Assembly: GCA_023667185.1 (NCBI GenBank)
Contig: JAMPAP010000001.1
Location: 465,591 to 529,586 of the forward strand
Direction: 5' to 3'
Source of the DNA: Lachnoclostridium sp.
GTDB lineage: Bacteria > Bacteroidota > Bacteroidia > Bacteroidales > Muribaculaceae
Length of the DNA stretch: 63,996 nt
Below, piece by piece: positions 17,426-27,000 of the stretch. How positions within the stretch are numbered: position 1 is the first letter of the stretch; the number at the start of each line of letters is the position of its first letter. A program made the translations under genes and the position numbers. The notes beneath the pieces are model-generated. The model was not told the origin of the DNA. It worked only from the letters and a program-made list of their open reading frames with translations, and searched no databases.

Positions 17426-18400
17426 TTATTTTTCAGGGAAAGATGATGTTGTTACCACCGTCAGGTCAGGGAGGATGAGCATGGCATGGGCATCCGGGAG
17501 AGCTTCGATCATCTTAAGAGCAGAGTCGGGCTCCATAGCCATGCAAGAGGTGGCCAGAGCGTCGGCCATCATGGCTGAGGGAGCGATCACCGTAGCCGAG
17601 AGAATGTGTGCGGGAGCCGGACGGCCGGTGACGGAATTAATTGTGTGCCAGGTGGTTGCTGAGTCGGTAACATGGAAGTTGCGGTAATTTCCGGAGGTGG
17701 CTACGCCCCCCTCGCCGGGTGTGATCACCGTCATCCCCCGGCGGACGAGCGCTGTATCAGGTCGCTCAACCATTATACGCCACTGGTTGTGGTGAGGGTT
17801 AAGACCTGAAAGTGCTATCTCGCCCCCTATTTCTATCATATAGTCAGTGACTCCATTGCGGCGGAGCGTTTCAGCCACGGCATCGCAGCCGAAACCTTTT
17901 GTGATGGCCGAGAAATTAAATTCAGTCAGCGGGTGCTTCTTGATGATGTAGCCGAGAGTGTCGATGCGGCAGTCAGCAATGCCCACAAGGCAGAGCATCG
18001 AGTCGATTTCCTCATCTGACGGAGTGCCCGAGCCGTTGCGGTAGCCGAACCCCCAGGCATTGATCAGAGGCGCTACCGTAGGGTCAAAGGCACCAGCCGA
18101 CGCACGGTTAACCTCCTGTGAAGCAAGAAATATACGCCTTACCAGTGAATCGGCCGGGACGGAATCGCCGCGGTTGATGCGCGAGATTGTCGACGACTCG
18201 TTGAATGGCGAAAGCGAAAGCTCCACGCGCTTCATGGCGGCGCGGATGGAATCGTCAAGCGAGACGGGAGAATTGTAGACTATACGGAACGTAGTGTTCC
18301 ACACACCCCCTTCGTAGGTGCGGTAATTATCGTGCCGGCAGCCGGTCAGCAGTATTGACACGGACAATGCCGTGAGGATGATGGAAAGAAACTGTTTCAT
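17426..18400 (-). CDS. apbE: FAD:protein FMN transferase, lipoprotein
   Basis: 324 residues. Signal peptide with lipobox LLTGC (lipid-modified C21). It attaches FMN covalently to threonine of target flavoproteins such as Nqr/Rnf subunits in the periplasm. The family segments are visible: [20 protein letters not shown]-like N-part, [55 protein letters not shown], and the Mg-binding [10 protein letters not shown]. The start overlaps the ruvB stop by 4 nt (ATGA), so translation is coupled to ruvB. No Nqr/Rnf genes are in the window. Confidence 0.92.
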   Translation of the reverse strand: MKQFLSIILTALSVSILLTGCRHDNYRTYEGGVWNTTFRIVYNSPVSLDDSIRAAMKRVELSLSPFNESSTISRINRGDSVPADSLVRRIFLASQEVNRASAGAFDPTVAPLINAWGFGYRNGSGTPSDEEIDSMLCLVGIADCRIDTLGYIIKKHPLTEFNFSAITKGFGCDAVAETLRRNGVTDYMIEIGGEIALSGLNPHHNQWRIMVERPDTALVRRGMTVITPGEGGVATSGNYRNFHVTDSATTWHTINSVTGRPAPAHILSATVIAPSAMMADALATSCMAMEPDSALKMIEALPDAHAMLILPDLTVVTTSSFPEK

Positions 18401-19434
18401 TCGTCAAAGAGCGAGCCGGAAGAGTAACGGCGCTGCAGGCCGAGGTGAGAGAACGCCAGCGGTGTCACTTCACGACCGCGAGGGGTACGGTTGATAAATC
18501 CTTCCTTGATGAGGAATGGCTCGTAGACATCCTCGATGGTGCCGGGATCTTCGCCGAGAGCTGTAGCTATAGTGTTGAGCCCCACCGGGCCGCCGTTAAA
18601 CTTATTGATAATGGTGGTCAGAATCTTATTGTCGATCTCATCAAGGCCGTAACGGTCAATGTTAAGCGCTTCGAGAGAGTAGCGGGCTATGTCGATGTCA
18701 ATTTTGCCGGAACCTTTGACTTGGGCGAAGTCGCGGACGCGGCGCAGCAGTGCGTTGGCAATACGTGGCGTGCCGCGGCTGCGCATGGCTATCTCGTGGG
18801 CAGCCTCGCCGGAGCACTTCACTCCAAGGAGCGCTGCCGAGCGGAGGATGATGCGCTCAAGCACTTCGTGGTCATAATATTCAAGGTGGCAGTTGATGCC
18901 GAATCGTGCTCGCAGCGGAGAGGTCAGCAAGCCGCTACGGGTAGTGGCACCTACGAGCGTAAAAGGCGAAAGCGACAACTGGACAGTGCGCGCTCCCGGC
19001 CCTTTATCTATCATGATATCAATGCGGTAATCCTCCATGGCAGAGTAGAGATACTCCTCCACCACGGGGCTCAAGCGATGGATCTCGTCAATGAAAAGCA
19101 CATCGTTTCGCTCAAGAGAGGTCAGGATGCCGGCAAGGTCGCCCGGCTTGTCGAGGACAGGACCGGAGGTAATCTTGAAATTCACGCCAAGCTCGGCGGC
19201 AATGATCTGGGCGAGAGTGGTTTTTCCAAGGCCTGGAGGGCCATGGAGCAGAAGGTGGTCAAGAGCCTCGCCACGACCGCGAGCAGCTGCGACAAACACG
19301 CGAAGATTTTCAACAATCTTCTCTTGTCCGCTGAAAGAGCTGAAGTTGCGTGGTCGTAATGCGCGCTCTATGTCCATTTCCGAAGCTGATTCATCGCCTC
19401 GGGCAGCATCTCTGATGTCAAATTCGTCGCTCAT
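18397..19434 (-). CDS. ruvB: Holliday junction branch-migration ATPase RuvB
   Basis: 345 residues from the ATG at 19434. Walker [10 protein letters not shown], Walker B FIDEIH, sensor I GATTRSG and a C-terminal winged helix ([12 protein letters not shown]). It is the hexameric motor that migrates Holliday junctions with RuvA. The start is fixed by the -7 box at 19439-19446: the in-frame ATG at 19452 would lie upstream of the promoter. RuvA and RuvC are not in this window. Confidence 0.95.
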   Translation of the reverse strand: MSDEFDIRDAARGDESASEMDIERALRPRNFSSFSGQEKIVENLRVFVAAARGRGEALDHLLLHGPPGLGKTTLAQIIAAELGVNFKITSGPVLDKPGDLAGILTSLERNDVLFIDEIHRLSPVVEEYLYSAMEDYRIDIMIDKGPGARTVQLSLSPFTLVGATTRSGLLTSPLRARFGINCHLEYYDHEVLERIILRSAALLGVKCSGEAAHEIAMRSRGTPRIANALLRRVRDFAQVKGSGKIDIDIARYSLEALNIDRYGLDEIDNKILTTIINKFNGGPVGLNTIATALGEDPGTIEDVYEPFLIKEGFINRTPRGREVTPLAFSHLGLQRRYSSGSLFDE

Positions 19435-19438
19435 AATG

Positions 19439-19446
19439 CAAAGGTA
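19439..19446 (-). promoter_or_regulatory. -7 box immediately before ruvB
   Basis: TACCTTTG on the minus strand, with only four bases between its G and the ruvB ATG. A transcript from here would have essentially no leader. Confidence 0.65.
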
Positions 19447-19556
19447 GCGCAAATCCCTCAGAAACTAAAATTTTTTTTGAATTAGATTACGATATTTTTC
19501 TGTTGCAATGAACAAGTTTATATCAAAATTTGTTTCCATATTTGGAACAGAATTAT

Positions 19557-19564
19557 TATCTTTG
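19557..19564 (+). promoter_or_regulatory. -7 box of the HigBA-like module
   Basis: TATCTTTG followed by CAG, 20 nt before the toxin start codon; divergent from ruvB. Confidence 0.6.
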
Positions 19565-19584
19565 CAGAATAATTCTAAAACGAT

Positions 19585-19875
19585 ATGAACAAACAAATCT
19601 TTCGGTTGATAATGCTACCAGAGGCAATTGAGTTTCTTGATTCATTACCCGACAATGTTAGAGAAAAAGTCCTTTATAACATCCGAAAAGTTCGAGGAGG
19701 GGTTAAGGATACGAGATTATTCAAGAAGCTTGAGGGTACACCCATTTGGGAATTCAGAACCGAGTGGATGGGAATGGCATATCGATTGTTGGCTTTTTGG
19801 GATAAAGATGGTGAAACTCTCGTTGTAGCCACGCATGGCTTCATAAAAAAGCAGCAGAAGACACCAAAAAAATGA
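19585..19875 (+). CDS. HigB/RelE-superfamily toxin (phage Gp49-like)
   Basis: 96 residues, a compact RelE-fold protein. It contains the Gp49-type segments IEFLDSLPDNVREKVLYNI, LFKKLEGTPIWEFRTEW, YRLLAFWD and HGFIKKQQKTP, which include the basic residues used by ribosome-dependent mRNA interferases. Toxin-first order with an HTH antitoxin 59 nt downstream is the HigBA arrangement. The neighbourhood is AT-rich compared with ruvB and pheS, suggesting acquisition. Confidence 0.85.
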   Translation: MNKQIFRLIMLPEAIEFLDSLPDNVREKVLYNIRKVRGGVKDTRLFKKLEGTPIWEFRTEWMGMAYRLLAFWDKDGETLVVATHGFIKKQQKTPKK

Positions 19876-19934
19876 GAAAGAGCATGCAAAAGCGATAATG
19901 AAAGAGTATTTAAACGAAAAGAATAAATAAGGAT

Positions 19935-20255
19935 ATGGCAATGAAATACGCAACACTTGAGGAACTTGAAGACAAATACATCGGCAAAATTGGTACGCCA
20001 CGCCGTGATACATACGAGCAATCGCTTCAAGAGGAAATTCACGCCTACAATATCGGAGAGGCCATCAAACTGGCTCGTTTGAAACAGGATCTCACACAGG
20101 AGGAGTTAGGTGCGAGGATGGGGGTGCAACGAGCACAAGTCTCAAAGATAGAGAGTGGACGCAACCTTACATTTGGAACTATAGCAAGGGCGTTTAAGGC
20201 TCTTGGTATACATGCTGAATTGAATGCCGGTGACATGAAAGTAGCTCTATGGTAA
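19935..20255 (+). CDS. HigA-like antitoxin with HTH (Xre family)
   Basis: 106 residues with a clear Cro/CI-type helix-turn-helix (about 45-95: IKLARLKQDLTQEELGARMG, then VQRAQVSKIESGRNLTFGT). The N-terminal 40 residues probably hold the toxin-neutralising part. It is expected to bind and neutralise the upstream toxin and repress the operon promoter. A second in-frame ATG two codons in (19941) is an equally possible start. The 59-nt gap from the toxin is longer than usual. Confidence 0.85.
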   Translation: MAMKYATLEELEDKYIGKIGTPRRDTYEQSLQEEIHAYNIGEAIKLARLKQDLTQEELGARMGVQRAQVSKIESGRNLTFGTIARAFKALGIHAELNAGDMKVALW

Positions 20256-20282
20256 GTAACAATATTTTTTATAGGCGGGATT

Positions 20283-20313
20283 ATTGACGGGTTGAAAAAA
20301 ATGTGTAATTTTG
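20283..20313 (+). promoter_or_regulatory. Promoter of pheS
   Basis: A -33 TTG (20283-20285), 20-nt spacer and -7 TAATTTTG (20306-20313) lie 29 nt before the pheS start. Confidence 0.7.
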
Positions 20314-20342
20314 CATGATAATAATCCGATCATAGTGTCAAT

Positions 20343-21362
20343 ATGATAGACAAGATAAAACAACTCAAAGCTGAAGTAGAAAACCTCGCAGCCGCTACCA
20401 AGGAACAGGTGGAGGCTCTGCGCATAGAATATCTGAGTAAAAAAGGTAAGATTTCGCAGCTCTTCAATGAATTTCGCGAGCTGAGCGCTGAGCAGAAGCG
20501 CGAGCTCGGCCAGGCTGTCAACGAGCTGAAAAACTATGCCACGGAGCGCATCAATGCGCTGAAGGAAGCCACCGAGGTGACTACTGACGAAGCTGCTGAC
20601 CTCGATCTGACCCGCTCGGCTGCGTCGCTCCCCTTAGGCACTCGCCATCCGCTGTCGCTGGTGCGCAACGAGATTATCTCGATTTTCTCCCGTCTCGGCT
20701 TCAATATAGCTGAAGGCCCTGAGATTGAGGATGATTGGCATGTGTTCTCGTCGCTCAACTTTGCGGCTGACCATCCTGCCCGCGATATGCAGGACACATT
20801 CTTTATCCGGCGTAACCCTGACGTGCTGCTGCGTACTCACACATCTTCAGTACAGAGCCGCGTGATGGAGCATACCCAGCCCCCTATCCGCATCATCTGC
20901 CCGGGTCGTGTGTATCGAAACGAGGCAATTTCGGCTCGTGCCCACTGCTTCTTCCATCAGGTAGAGGCTCTTTACGTTGACGAGAATGTATCGTATGCTG
21001 ACCTTCGCCAGACGTTGCTCTATTTTGCCCGCGAGATGTTCGGCCCCGAGACCAAGATCCGTCTCCGCCCGAGCTACTTCCCCTTTACCGAGCCATCAGC
21101 TGAGATGGACATCTCCTGCAACCTGTGTGGCGGCAAGGGATGCTCTTTCTGCAAACACACCGGATGGGTGGAAATCCTCGGCTGTGGCATGGTTGACCCC
21201 AATGTGCTTGAGGCTTGCGGCATCGACTCGAAGAAATACAGCGGTTTCGCCCTCGGAATGGGTGTGGAACGCATCACTAACCTGAAGTATCAGGTGAAGG
21301 ATCTGCGTATGTTCTCGGAGAATGATGTGAGATTCCTCGAGCAGTTTGAGAGCGCTCACTGA
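20343..21362 (+). CDS. pheS: Phenylalanyl-tRNA synthetase alpha subunit
   Basis: 339 residues. An N-terminal coiled coil (about 1-85) that binds tRNA is followed by the class II core: motif 2 PIRIICPGRVYRNEAI with SARAHCFFHQVE, the Cys-containing loop CNLCGGKGCSFC, and motif 3 GFALGMGVERI. It forms the alpha2beta2 enzyme with PheT, which is not adjacent here; separation of pheS and pheT is common in Bacteroidetes. The stop codon overlaps the nth start (TGATG). Confidence 0.95.
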   Translation: MIDKIKQLKAEVENLAAATKEQVEALRIEYLSKKGKISQLFNEFRELSAEQKRELGQAVNELKNYATERINALKEATEVTTDEAADLDLTRSAASLPLGTRHPLSLVRNEIISIFSRLGFNIAEGPEIEDDWHVFSSLNFAADHPARDMQDTFFIRRNPDVLLRTHTSSVQSRVMEHTQPPIRIICPGRVYRNEAISARAHCFFHQVEALYVDENVSYADLRQTLLYFAREMFGPETKIRLRPSYFPFTEPSAEMDISCNLCGGKGCSFCKHTGWVEILGCGMVDPNVLEACGIDSKKYSGFALGMGVERITNLKYQVKDLRMFSENDVRFLEQFESAH

Positions 21363-22003
21363 TGACCGTCAAGGAGCGTTACCGCCGGGTGATTGACTGG
21401 TTTGAGGCAGCGATGCCTGTGGCCGAAACCGAGTTACACTACGAGAATCCCTATCAGCTGCTTGTAGCAGTGATTCTGTCGGCTCAATGCACTGACAAGC
21501 GCATCAACCTTGTGACTCCGGCTCTCTTTGCGGCTTACCCGACGGCGGCTGATCTGGCTGCGGCTGATGTCAGCGATATATACGAATATATCAAAAGTGT
21601 TTCGTACCCTAACAACAAGGCGCGTAATCTCAAGGGTATGGCCGTAACACTCGTCGAAAAATATGGAGGTGAAGTACCCTCGGAGATCGATGAGCTGCTT
21701 ACTATACCCGGCGTAGGGCGCAAGACAGCTAATGTGATACTCTCGGTGGTCTACAACAAGGCGGCGATGGCGGTGGATACCCATGTGTTCCGCGTCAGCG
21801 AGCGTATCGGCCTGACCACCAACAGCAAGACACCACTCGCGACGGAGAAAACCCTGATGAAACATATCCCGGAGGAGCTTGTGCCGAAAGCTCACCACTG
21901 GCTGATACTTCACGGACGTTACGTATGCAAGGCACGCCGTCCCGACTGCCTCAACTGCGGTCTGACCGAGGTATGCCGCTACTACCGAAAAGAAAACAAG
22001 TGA
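21362..22003 (+). CDS. nth: Endonuclease III (bifunctional DNA glycosylase/AP lyase)
   Basis: 213 residues. The helix-hairpin-helix LLTIPGVGRKTANVI carries catalytic K121, and D139 lies in AVDTHVFRV. A C-terminal [4Fe-4S] cluster is bound by C189-x6-C196-x2-C199-x5-C205. It removes oxidised pyrimidines in base-excision repair. The start overlaps the pheS stop by one base; a TRIC channel gene follows after 10 nt. Confidence 0.95.
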   Translation: MTVKERYRRVIDWFEAAMPVAETELHYENPYQLLVAVILSAQCTDKRINLVTPALFAAYPTAADLAAADVSDIYEYIKSVSYPNNKARNLKGMAVTLVEKYGGEVPSEIDELLTIPGVGRKTANVILSVVYNKAAMAVDTHVFRVSERIGLTTNSKTPLATEKTLMKHIPEELVPKAHHWLILHGRYVCKARRPDCLNCGLTEVCRYYRKENK

Positions 22004-22013
22004 TAGTGAAGTG

Positions 22014-22649
22014 ATGGAAGCGACATTTCTGTTTCTGATAGAGGTGCTTGGCACTCTTGCCTTCGGAATCAGTGGAGTGAGGCTTGCGGCTCGCAAGCAT
22101 TTTGACTGGTTTGGCGCCTACACCATAGGCGTTGTCACGGCCATAGGTGGCGGCACGCTACGCGACCTTCTGCTCAACATTCCGGTGTTCTGGATGCAGA
22201 CGTGGTGGTACCTTGCCGTGACGGGGTTGTCATTTGCCATTGTGGTGCTGTTTCGCAAAGTGCTGACCTCCGGCTCTAAATCACTCTTCATATTTGACAC
22301 CATAGGCCTTGCGTTATTCGTCATGATAGGTATTCAGAAGACACTTGCGGCAGGGTTTGAGATGTGGGTAGCCATAGTGATGGGTATGATTACCGGCGCA
22401 TTTGGAGGGGTGGTGCGTGATATTATGATCAACGAAGAGCCCCTTTTTTTCCGCAAGGATATCTACGCCACAGCCTGCCTGGCCGGTGGCGTGGCTTACT
22501 GGCTTGCGTCGTTGGCGGGCTGGCCGCCGATGGTTCAGCAGCTGATATGCGCATTGATAATCATAGGATTACGCGTAGGCGCGATACGCTACGGCTGGCA
22601 TCTGCCCATAATGTCGACCACGGCCGACGAGGAATCACCAGCCGCCTGA
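22014..22649 (+). CDS. TRIC-type cation channel (UPF0126 family)
   Basis: 211 residues from the ATG at 22014, with seven hydrophobic segments in two repeats of three. Each repeat carries the glycine-rich kinked motif: AIGGGTLRDLLLN and GAFGGVVRDIMIN. Bacterial members form trimeric K+-permeable inner-membrane channels. The last 15 nt overlap the 3' end of the opposite-strand TPM gene. Confidence 0.9.
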   Translation: MEATFLFLIEVLGTLAFGISGVRLAARKHFDWFGAYTIGVVTAIGGGTLRDLLLNIPVFWMQTWWYLAVTGLSFAIVVLFRKVLTSGSKSLFIFDTIGLALFVMIGIQKTLAAGFEMWVAIVMGMITGAFGGVVRDIMINEEPLFFRKDIYATACLAGGVAYWLASLAGWPPMVQQLICALIIIGLRVGAIRYGWHLPIMSTTADEESPAA

Positions 22650-23933
22650 GGCGCCACCGCCGCCGGTGAGGCCACCGCCGAAGCTGCCACCACCGAAACC
22701 GCCCCCAAATCCACCGCCCCCTCCGCGGCCGCCGAGAATACTTCCGGCAATCACTCCGGCAGCAAGGGCTGCATCGTCGTTGGATTTGCGGGGGATGCGT
22801 GACTGCCTGTTGTCACGATAGCCACAGGCGCGGCAAGCGTAAGTGTTAATGCGCACGCCCTCGGAGCGAGTCGTAGGATTTACGGCTACGCGTGAGTCAA
22901 TCAGCGACATAGCCCGTGCGTGGCAGCGCGGGCACACTGTATAATTATTGTGGAGATTAATGTAGGGGATCACCTCCGTAGTGTTACAGTTGGGGCAAAG
23001 CCATACGTCGTAGTCGATGGAATTGAGCTTCTCCTCCATATCCTGTGCCGGGGTGAGATAATCGTTATCATGCTCCTCGTCAACGAGTTTCATGCGTGTC
23101 CCGCAGTTTTGACACAGTCTTTTGTGACGGCGCAGGCGGTGCATCTTGTAAATAAGGATAAGATAAGCCGGAAGCGCACATCCGAGCGAGAGAAACACGC
23201 AGAAAAGAATAATGTTGCGCACTGACGCGCAGTTGCGCCAGCGTATCACCTCCTCCTTGCCGCGTGATGATAAGATCACCATAATCACGATGATAAGGCA
23301 CACTACACCGACAAAGGCGCAGAAATAGAGATAGAAATTAAAGATCTCGCCGGTGTCCACATCCTCATCGGCCGGCGAAAGGCGGTCGTTTGGCAGGGTG
23401 GAGCGAAGCTCTTCGGCGGCCTCCGGATCAGAGAGAGTCTCGGTCAGCGCCGCCACTCCCGCCTTGATGCCTGAGGCATAGTCCCCCTGGCGAAACCAGG
23501 GAATCATATCGTTGCGGATGATGCGCCCCGCGATAATGTCAGGCACCACGCCCTCCACGCCATACCCGGTGCGGATCACGGCCTTACGGTCGCCCGTAGA
23601 GACGAGCATCAGCAGTCCATTGTCCTTATCGCTCTTACCGATTTTCCACTTTTCAAACAGACGGGTGGCAAATTCGTCAGGAGTATATGCCGGATCCACC
23701 TCATCCACCACCACAACCACCATCTCAGCCGAAGTCGACTGCCATACCGAGGCAATGGTGGAATTGAGAGCATCTACAGTCTGCGCATCAAGCACGCCGG
23801 CCATATCGGTGACATACTTCGTGCGGTCAGCCACATGGACATTTGTCACCTCATCTACGGTGACAGCCGCGGCCATCAAGGGGATCATCATCATGATGAC
23901 GGCCAGAGAAAGAGCGATACGAATGCGGTTCAT
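22635..23933 (-). CDS. TPM-domain membrane protein with four CxxC zinc knuckles and Gly-rich tail
   Basis: 432 residues. Signal peptide (about 1-23), TPM domain (about 35-170, with YVTDMAGVLDAQ, GYGVEGVVPD and IPWFRQGDYASGI), two membrane spans (about 199-222 and 238-262), then a cytoplasmic segment with four CxxC pairs (C274/277, C313/316, C334/337, C367/370) consistent with two zinc ribbons, and a Gly-rich tail (about 401-432). TPM proteins are linked to envelope or photosystem repair and some have phosphatase activity. The zinc-ribbon insertion replaces the plain tail of YgcG-type relatives. Last gene of the purC-menG-dgt row; 1-nt overlap with dgt. Confidence 0.82.
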   Translation of the reverse strand: MNRIRIALSLAVIMMMIPLMAAAVTVDEVTNVHVADRTKYVTDMAGVLDAQTVDALNSTIASVWQSTSAEMVVVVVDEVDPAYTPDEFATRLFEKWKIGKSDKDNGLLMLVSTGDRKAVIRTGYGVEGVVPDIIAGRIIRNDMIPWFRQGDYASGIKAGVAALTETLSDPEAAEELRSTLPNDRLSPADEDVDTGEIFNFYLYFCAFVGVVCLIIVIMVILSSRGKEEVIRWRNCASVRNIILFCVFLSLGCALPAYLILIYKMHRLRRHKRLCQNCGTRMKLVDEEHDNDYLTPAQDMEEKLNSIDYDVWLCPNCNTTEVIPYINLHNNYTVCPRCHARAMSLIDSRVAVNPTTRSEGVRINTYACRACGYRDNRQSRIPRKSNDDAALAAGVIAGSILGGRGGGGGFGGGFGGGSFGGGLTGGGGASGGW

Positions 23934-25285
23934 CAGTTGTTGATTTTCAGGCTCATGCCATTAAGTTTGCGGAACATTTCGAGGGCATAGACGTCAGTCA
24001 TTCCCGAGATATAATCCACCGAGGCGAGCAGCTTGCCGTAGAGCGAAGGATTATTGACATCATACTGATGCGGCACCTTGGCAAGCAGCAGCCTCGAGTA
24101 GTTCAGCTCAGGATGCAGCACGGCGTGTATCACCTTCTCCATCAGGAAAGAGATGATGCGGTTACCGGCCAACTCGATGTCGACAACATCACTGGCGCAA
24201 TATATCCGCTCCCACGACAGAGCCTCGCAGCGGCGGTAGCTTTCGCGCTCCAGCGAAGGAATATAGTCAAGCAGCGAGCCGCGGAACGTGCCTGAGAGAA
24301 TGTCCTCTTCATTATTAACAAATGCTTCGGCACAACGGTTGACAAGAAGTCCGATAATACTTGCGCGCAGATAAGAAATTTTCTCGTTGGGATCGTCCAC
24401 AGTCTCCATGGTGCGGAGCATACGGGCGCGTCGCTCATCAGGGAAATAGCTGAGAAACAGCGTTATCACCTCATCAGTTGAGAGGATTCCGAGCTTATGG
24501 GCATCCTCAATGTCCATTATTTCGTAGCAGATATCATCAGCCGCTTCAACTATATAAACCAGCGGATGACGGGCAAAGCGGAGCGTGCCCTCAGGCGAGG
24601 CAATCCGCAGCAGGCCGAGCCTGTCGGCCACCTTTATAAATGACTCGCGCTCGTCAGTGAAAAATCCGAATTTGGGATGATCATCCGAGGCATTGAGCGA
24701 GTCGTAGGGATATTTTACTATTGAGGCAAGAGTGGAATAGGTCATGGCAAAGCCGCCCGGACGACGTCCCTCAAACTGATGCGTCAGCAACCTGAATGCA
24801 TTGGCGTTCCCCTCAAAATGAGTAAGATCGCTCCACTGCGACGGGGTAAGCGAGCTCTGGAGCACCTTTCCGGCGCCCTCGCTGAAGAATGTAGAGATGG
24901 CTTTCTCGCCTGAGTGGCCGAATGGCGGGTTGCCAAGGTCATGAGCCAGGCACGCCGCAGCCACGATTTCGCCGCAGGCGTCGAGGCTCGCCACCCACGG
25001 CTCCGTAGAATATTTGCGCCGCAGGGCTGCTGCTACCGAACTCGCTATCGAGCGGCCGACGCAAGCCACCTCAAGGCTGTGGGTCAGGCGGTTGTGTACG
25101 AAAATACTTCCCGGTAAGGGAAACACCTGTGTCTTGTTTTGCAGCCGCCGGAAGGGCGACGAGAAAACAAGGCGGTCAAAGTCACGCTGAAACTCCGAGC
25201 GCGTCTCGCTGCCGGGGACATGATAGTCCTCCTGACCGAATCGCACATCGCAAATCAGCTGCTGCCAGTTCATCTTGGAGTTCAT
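23933..25285 (-). CDS. dgt: Deoxyguanosinetriphosphate triphosphohydrolase
   Basis: 450 residues from the ATG at 25285, chosen because it overlaps the menG stop by 4 nt (ATGA) and sits just before the conserved N-terminus. It hydrolyses dGTP to deoxyguanosine and triphosphate. HD-domain residues are visible: RLTHSLEVA, the HD pair in ACLAHDLGNPPFGHSGE, and the third Asp in EAADDICYEIMDIED. Second-to-last in an overlapping operon (1-nt overlap with the TPM gene). Confidence 0.92.
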   Translation of the reverse strand: MNSKMNWQQLICDVRFGQEDYHVPGSETRSEFQRDFDRLVFSSPFRRLQNKTQVFPLPGSIFVHNRLTHSLEVACVGRSIASSVAAALRRKYSTEPWVASLDACGEIVAAACLAHDLGNPPFGHSGEKAISTFFSEGAGKVLQSSLTPSQWSDLTHFEGNANAFRLLTHQFEGRRPGGFAMTYSTLASIVKYPYDSLNASDDHPKFGFFTDERESFIKVADRLGLLRIASPEGTLRFARHPLVYIVEAADDICYEIMDIEDAHKLGILSTDEVITLFLSYFPDERRARMLRTMETVDDPNEKISYLRASIIGLLVNRCAEAFVNNEEDILSGTFRGSLLDYIPSLERESYRRCEALSWERIYCASDVVDIELAGNRIISFLMEKVIHAVLHPELNYSRLLLAKVPHQYDVNNPSLYGKLLASVDYISGMTDVYALEMFRKLNGMSLKINN

Positions 25286-26013
25286 TTTGTAGCTGTATAT
25301 ACCGAGCAGACGCCCAGAGTGAATGTACGGTAAGCGCAATTGCTGAAACCGGCCTGTCGCATGAGCTCAAGCATCTCCTCGCCCTGAGGCACCGCCTCGA
25401 TGCTCTCGGGCAGATACGAGTAGGCGCGGCGGTCCGACGACACGAGTCGGCCGATAGCCGGGATGACACCGCGGGTATAGGCACGGTAAAATGGCTTCAC
25501 GATAGCCGATTCGGGGGTGGAAAGCTCGATGATGCTGACCGTACCCCCCGTCTTTAGCACACGGTGCATCTCCTTGTATCCGGCAAGCAGATTTTCGAAA
25601 TTCCTTACCCCGAAGGCTGACGTCACCACATCAAACATATTGTCAGGGAACGGAAGATTAAGGCAGTCGCCCTGACAAAGCTTGATCGTATCGTCAAGAT
25701 TTTCGTCAATCACCTTCTTGCGTCCTTTCTCAAGCATCTCCTCCGAGAGGTCTACGCCGGTGATGGAGATAGGGTCAAGGCGCTGAGCCATAAGTATTGC
25801 CAGGTCGCCGGTGCCGGTAGCGATGTCGAGGATATAGTCGTGGGGAAGCTCTCGTAGCTTGTCCACCGTCTTGCGGCGCCATATCCGATCGATACCGAGC
25901 GTCATGGCCCGGTTCATAAAGTCGTAGGCCGGCGCGATGGAGTCAAACATTTCGCGTACCTGCTTGCTCTTATCGCGCCGGTCGTCGTAAGGATTTACTT
26001 TTTCGCAGTTCAT
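25282..26013 (-). CDS. menG: Demethylmenaquinone methyltransferase
   Basis: 243 residues, class I SAM-dependent methyltransferase of the UbiE/MenG family, making menaquinone by C-methylation. Motifs: [11 protein letters not shown], the SAM loop [22 protein letters not shown], and the family signature [24 protein letters not shown]. In an anaerobe without ubiquinone the menaquinone role is most likely. Overlaps purC upstream and dgt downstream by 4 nt each. Confidence 0.93.
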   Translation of the reverse strand: MNCEKVNPYDDRRDKSKQVREMFDSIAPAYDFMNRAMTLGIDRIWRRKTVDKLRELPHDYILDIATGTGDLAILMAQRLDPISITGVDLSEEMLEKGRKKVIDENLDDTIKLCQGDCLNLPFPDNMFDVVTSAFGVRNFENLLAGYKEMHRVLKTGGTVSIIELSTPESAIVKPFYRAYTRGVIPAIGRLVSSDRRAYSYLPESIEAVPQGEEMLELMRQAGFSNCAYRTFTLGVCSVYTATK

Positions 26014-26963
26014 TCAGCCAGTTGGTTGAGACAATCGAGCACATTAGTTTCGATGCGGCCGAGGAGGTTTGTCTCGTCAGCCTTTTCAAACTTCTTGCCG
26101 GTGATGTGCTCGTAAAGTTCGATGTAACGCTGTGACACTGATTCTACAAATTCATCAGTCATCTCGGGCACTTTCTGGCCCTCTTTGCCCATGAATCCGT
26201 TGTCCATAAGCCACTGGCGCACAAATTCTTTCGAGAGCTGGCGCTGGGGTTCACCGGCAGCGAGACGCTCCTGGTAGCCGTCGGCATAGAAGTAGCGTGA
26301 CGAGTCAGGGGTATGGATTTCGTCGATAAGTATCACTTTGCCGTCGCGGAGACCGAATTCATATTTTGTGTCGACGAGAATAAGGCCTTTTTCAGCAGCC
26401 ATCTGTGTGCCGCGTTCGAAGAGTGCACGGGTGTAGCGAGCCATCGTGTCAAACTGTTCCTCCGTCACAATGCCCTGAGCGATAGCATCCTCGCGCGAGA
26501 TGTTAAGGTCATGTCCCTCATCAGCTTTAGTAGTGGGAGTGATGATAGGCTCGGGGAGCTTCTGGTTTTCCACCAGTCCTTCGGGGAGGCGGATGCCGCA
26601 GATCTCGCGGGCGCCGTCGCGATAGTCACGCCAAGCGCTGCCGGCGATGTAGCCGCGGATGATCATTTCGAGTTTCACACCCTCGCAGCGGTAGCCTACG
26701 GTCACCATCGGGTCAGGAACGGCAAGTTTCCAGTTGGGCACAATGTCAGCCGTAGCGTCAAGGAAAGTAGCTGCTATCTGGTTGAGAGCTTGCCCCTTGT
26801 AAGGTATGCCCTTGGGGAGGATGACGTCGAAAGCTGAGATACGGTCAGTTGCGACCATTACCATGATGTCATCGTTGATGGTGTAGACGTCGCGTACTTT
26901 GCCGTGATAGACTGCCGTCTGTCCCGGGAAATTAAAAGATGTGGAAGTTAAGGCCTTTTCCAT
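26010..26963 (-). CDS. purC: Phosphoribosylaminoimidazole-succinocarboxamide synthase
   Basis: 317 residues, the longer bacterial/eukaryotic-like form of SAICAR synthetase, which condenses CAIR with aspartate in purine synthesis. Segments seen: [27 protein letters not shown], the family signature [17 protein letters not shown]-like stretch, [10 protein letters not shown] and [12 protein letters not shown]. First gene of the purC-menG-dgt-TPM operon. Confidence 0.94.
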   Translation of the reverse strand: MEKALTSTSFNFPGQTAVYHGKVRDVYTINDDIMVMVATDRISAFDVILPKGIPYKGQALNQIAATFLDATADIVPNWKLAVPDPMVTVGYRCEGVKLEMIIRGYIAGSAWRDYRDGAREICGIRLPEGLVENQKLPEPIITPTTKADEGHDLNISREDAIAQGIVTEEQFDTMARYTRALFERGTQMAAEKGLILVDTKYEFGLRDGKVILIDEIHTPDSSRYFYADGYQERLAAGEPQRQLSKEFVRQWLMDNGFMGKEGQKVPEMTDEFVESVSQRYIELYEHITGKKFEKADETNLLGRIETNVLDCLNQLAE

Positions 26964-27000
26964 TTTATCGTCACTTTGTGTTATTGATTTATTAGATGTG

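Noticed and set aside
18445-19359. A 304-codon open frame opposite ruvB
   Set aside because: It lies fully antisense to a clear RuvB and has no recognisable motif; it arises from ruvB codon bias.
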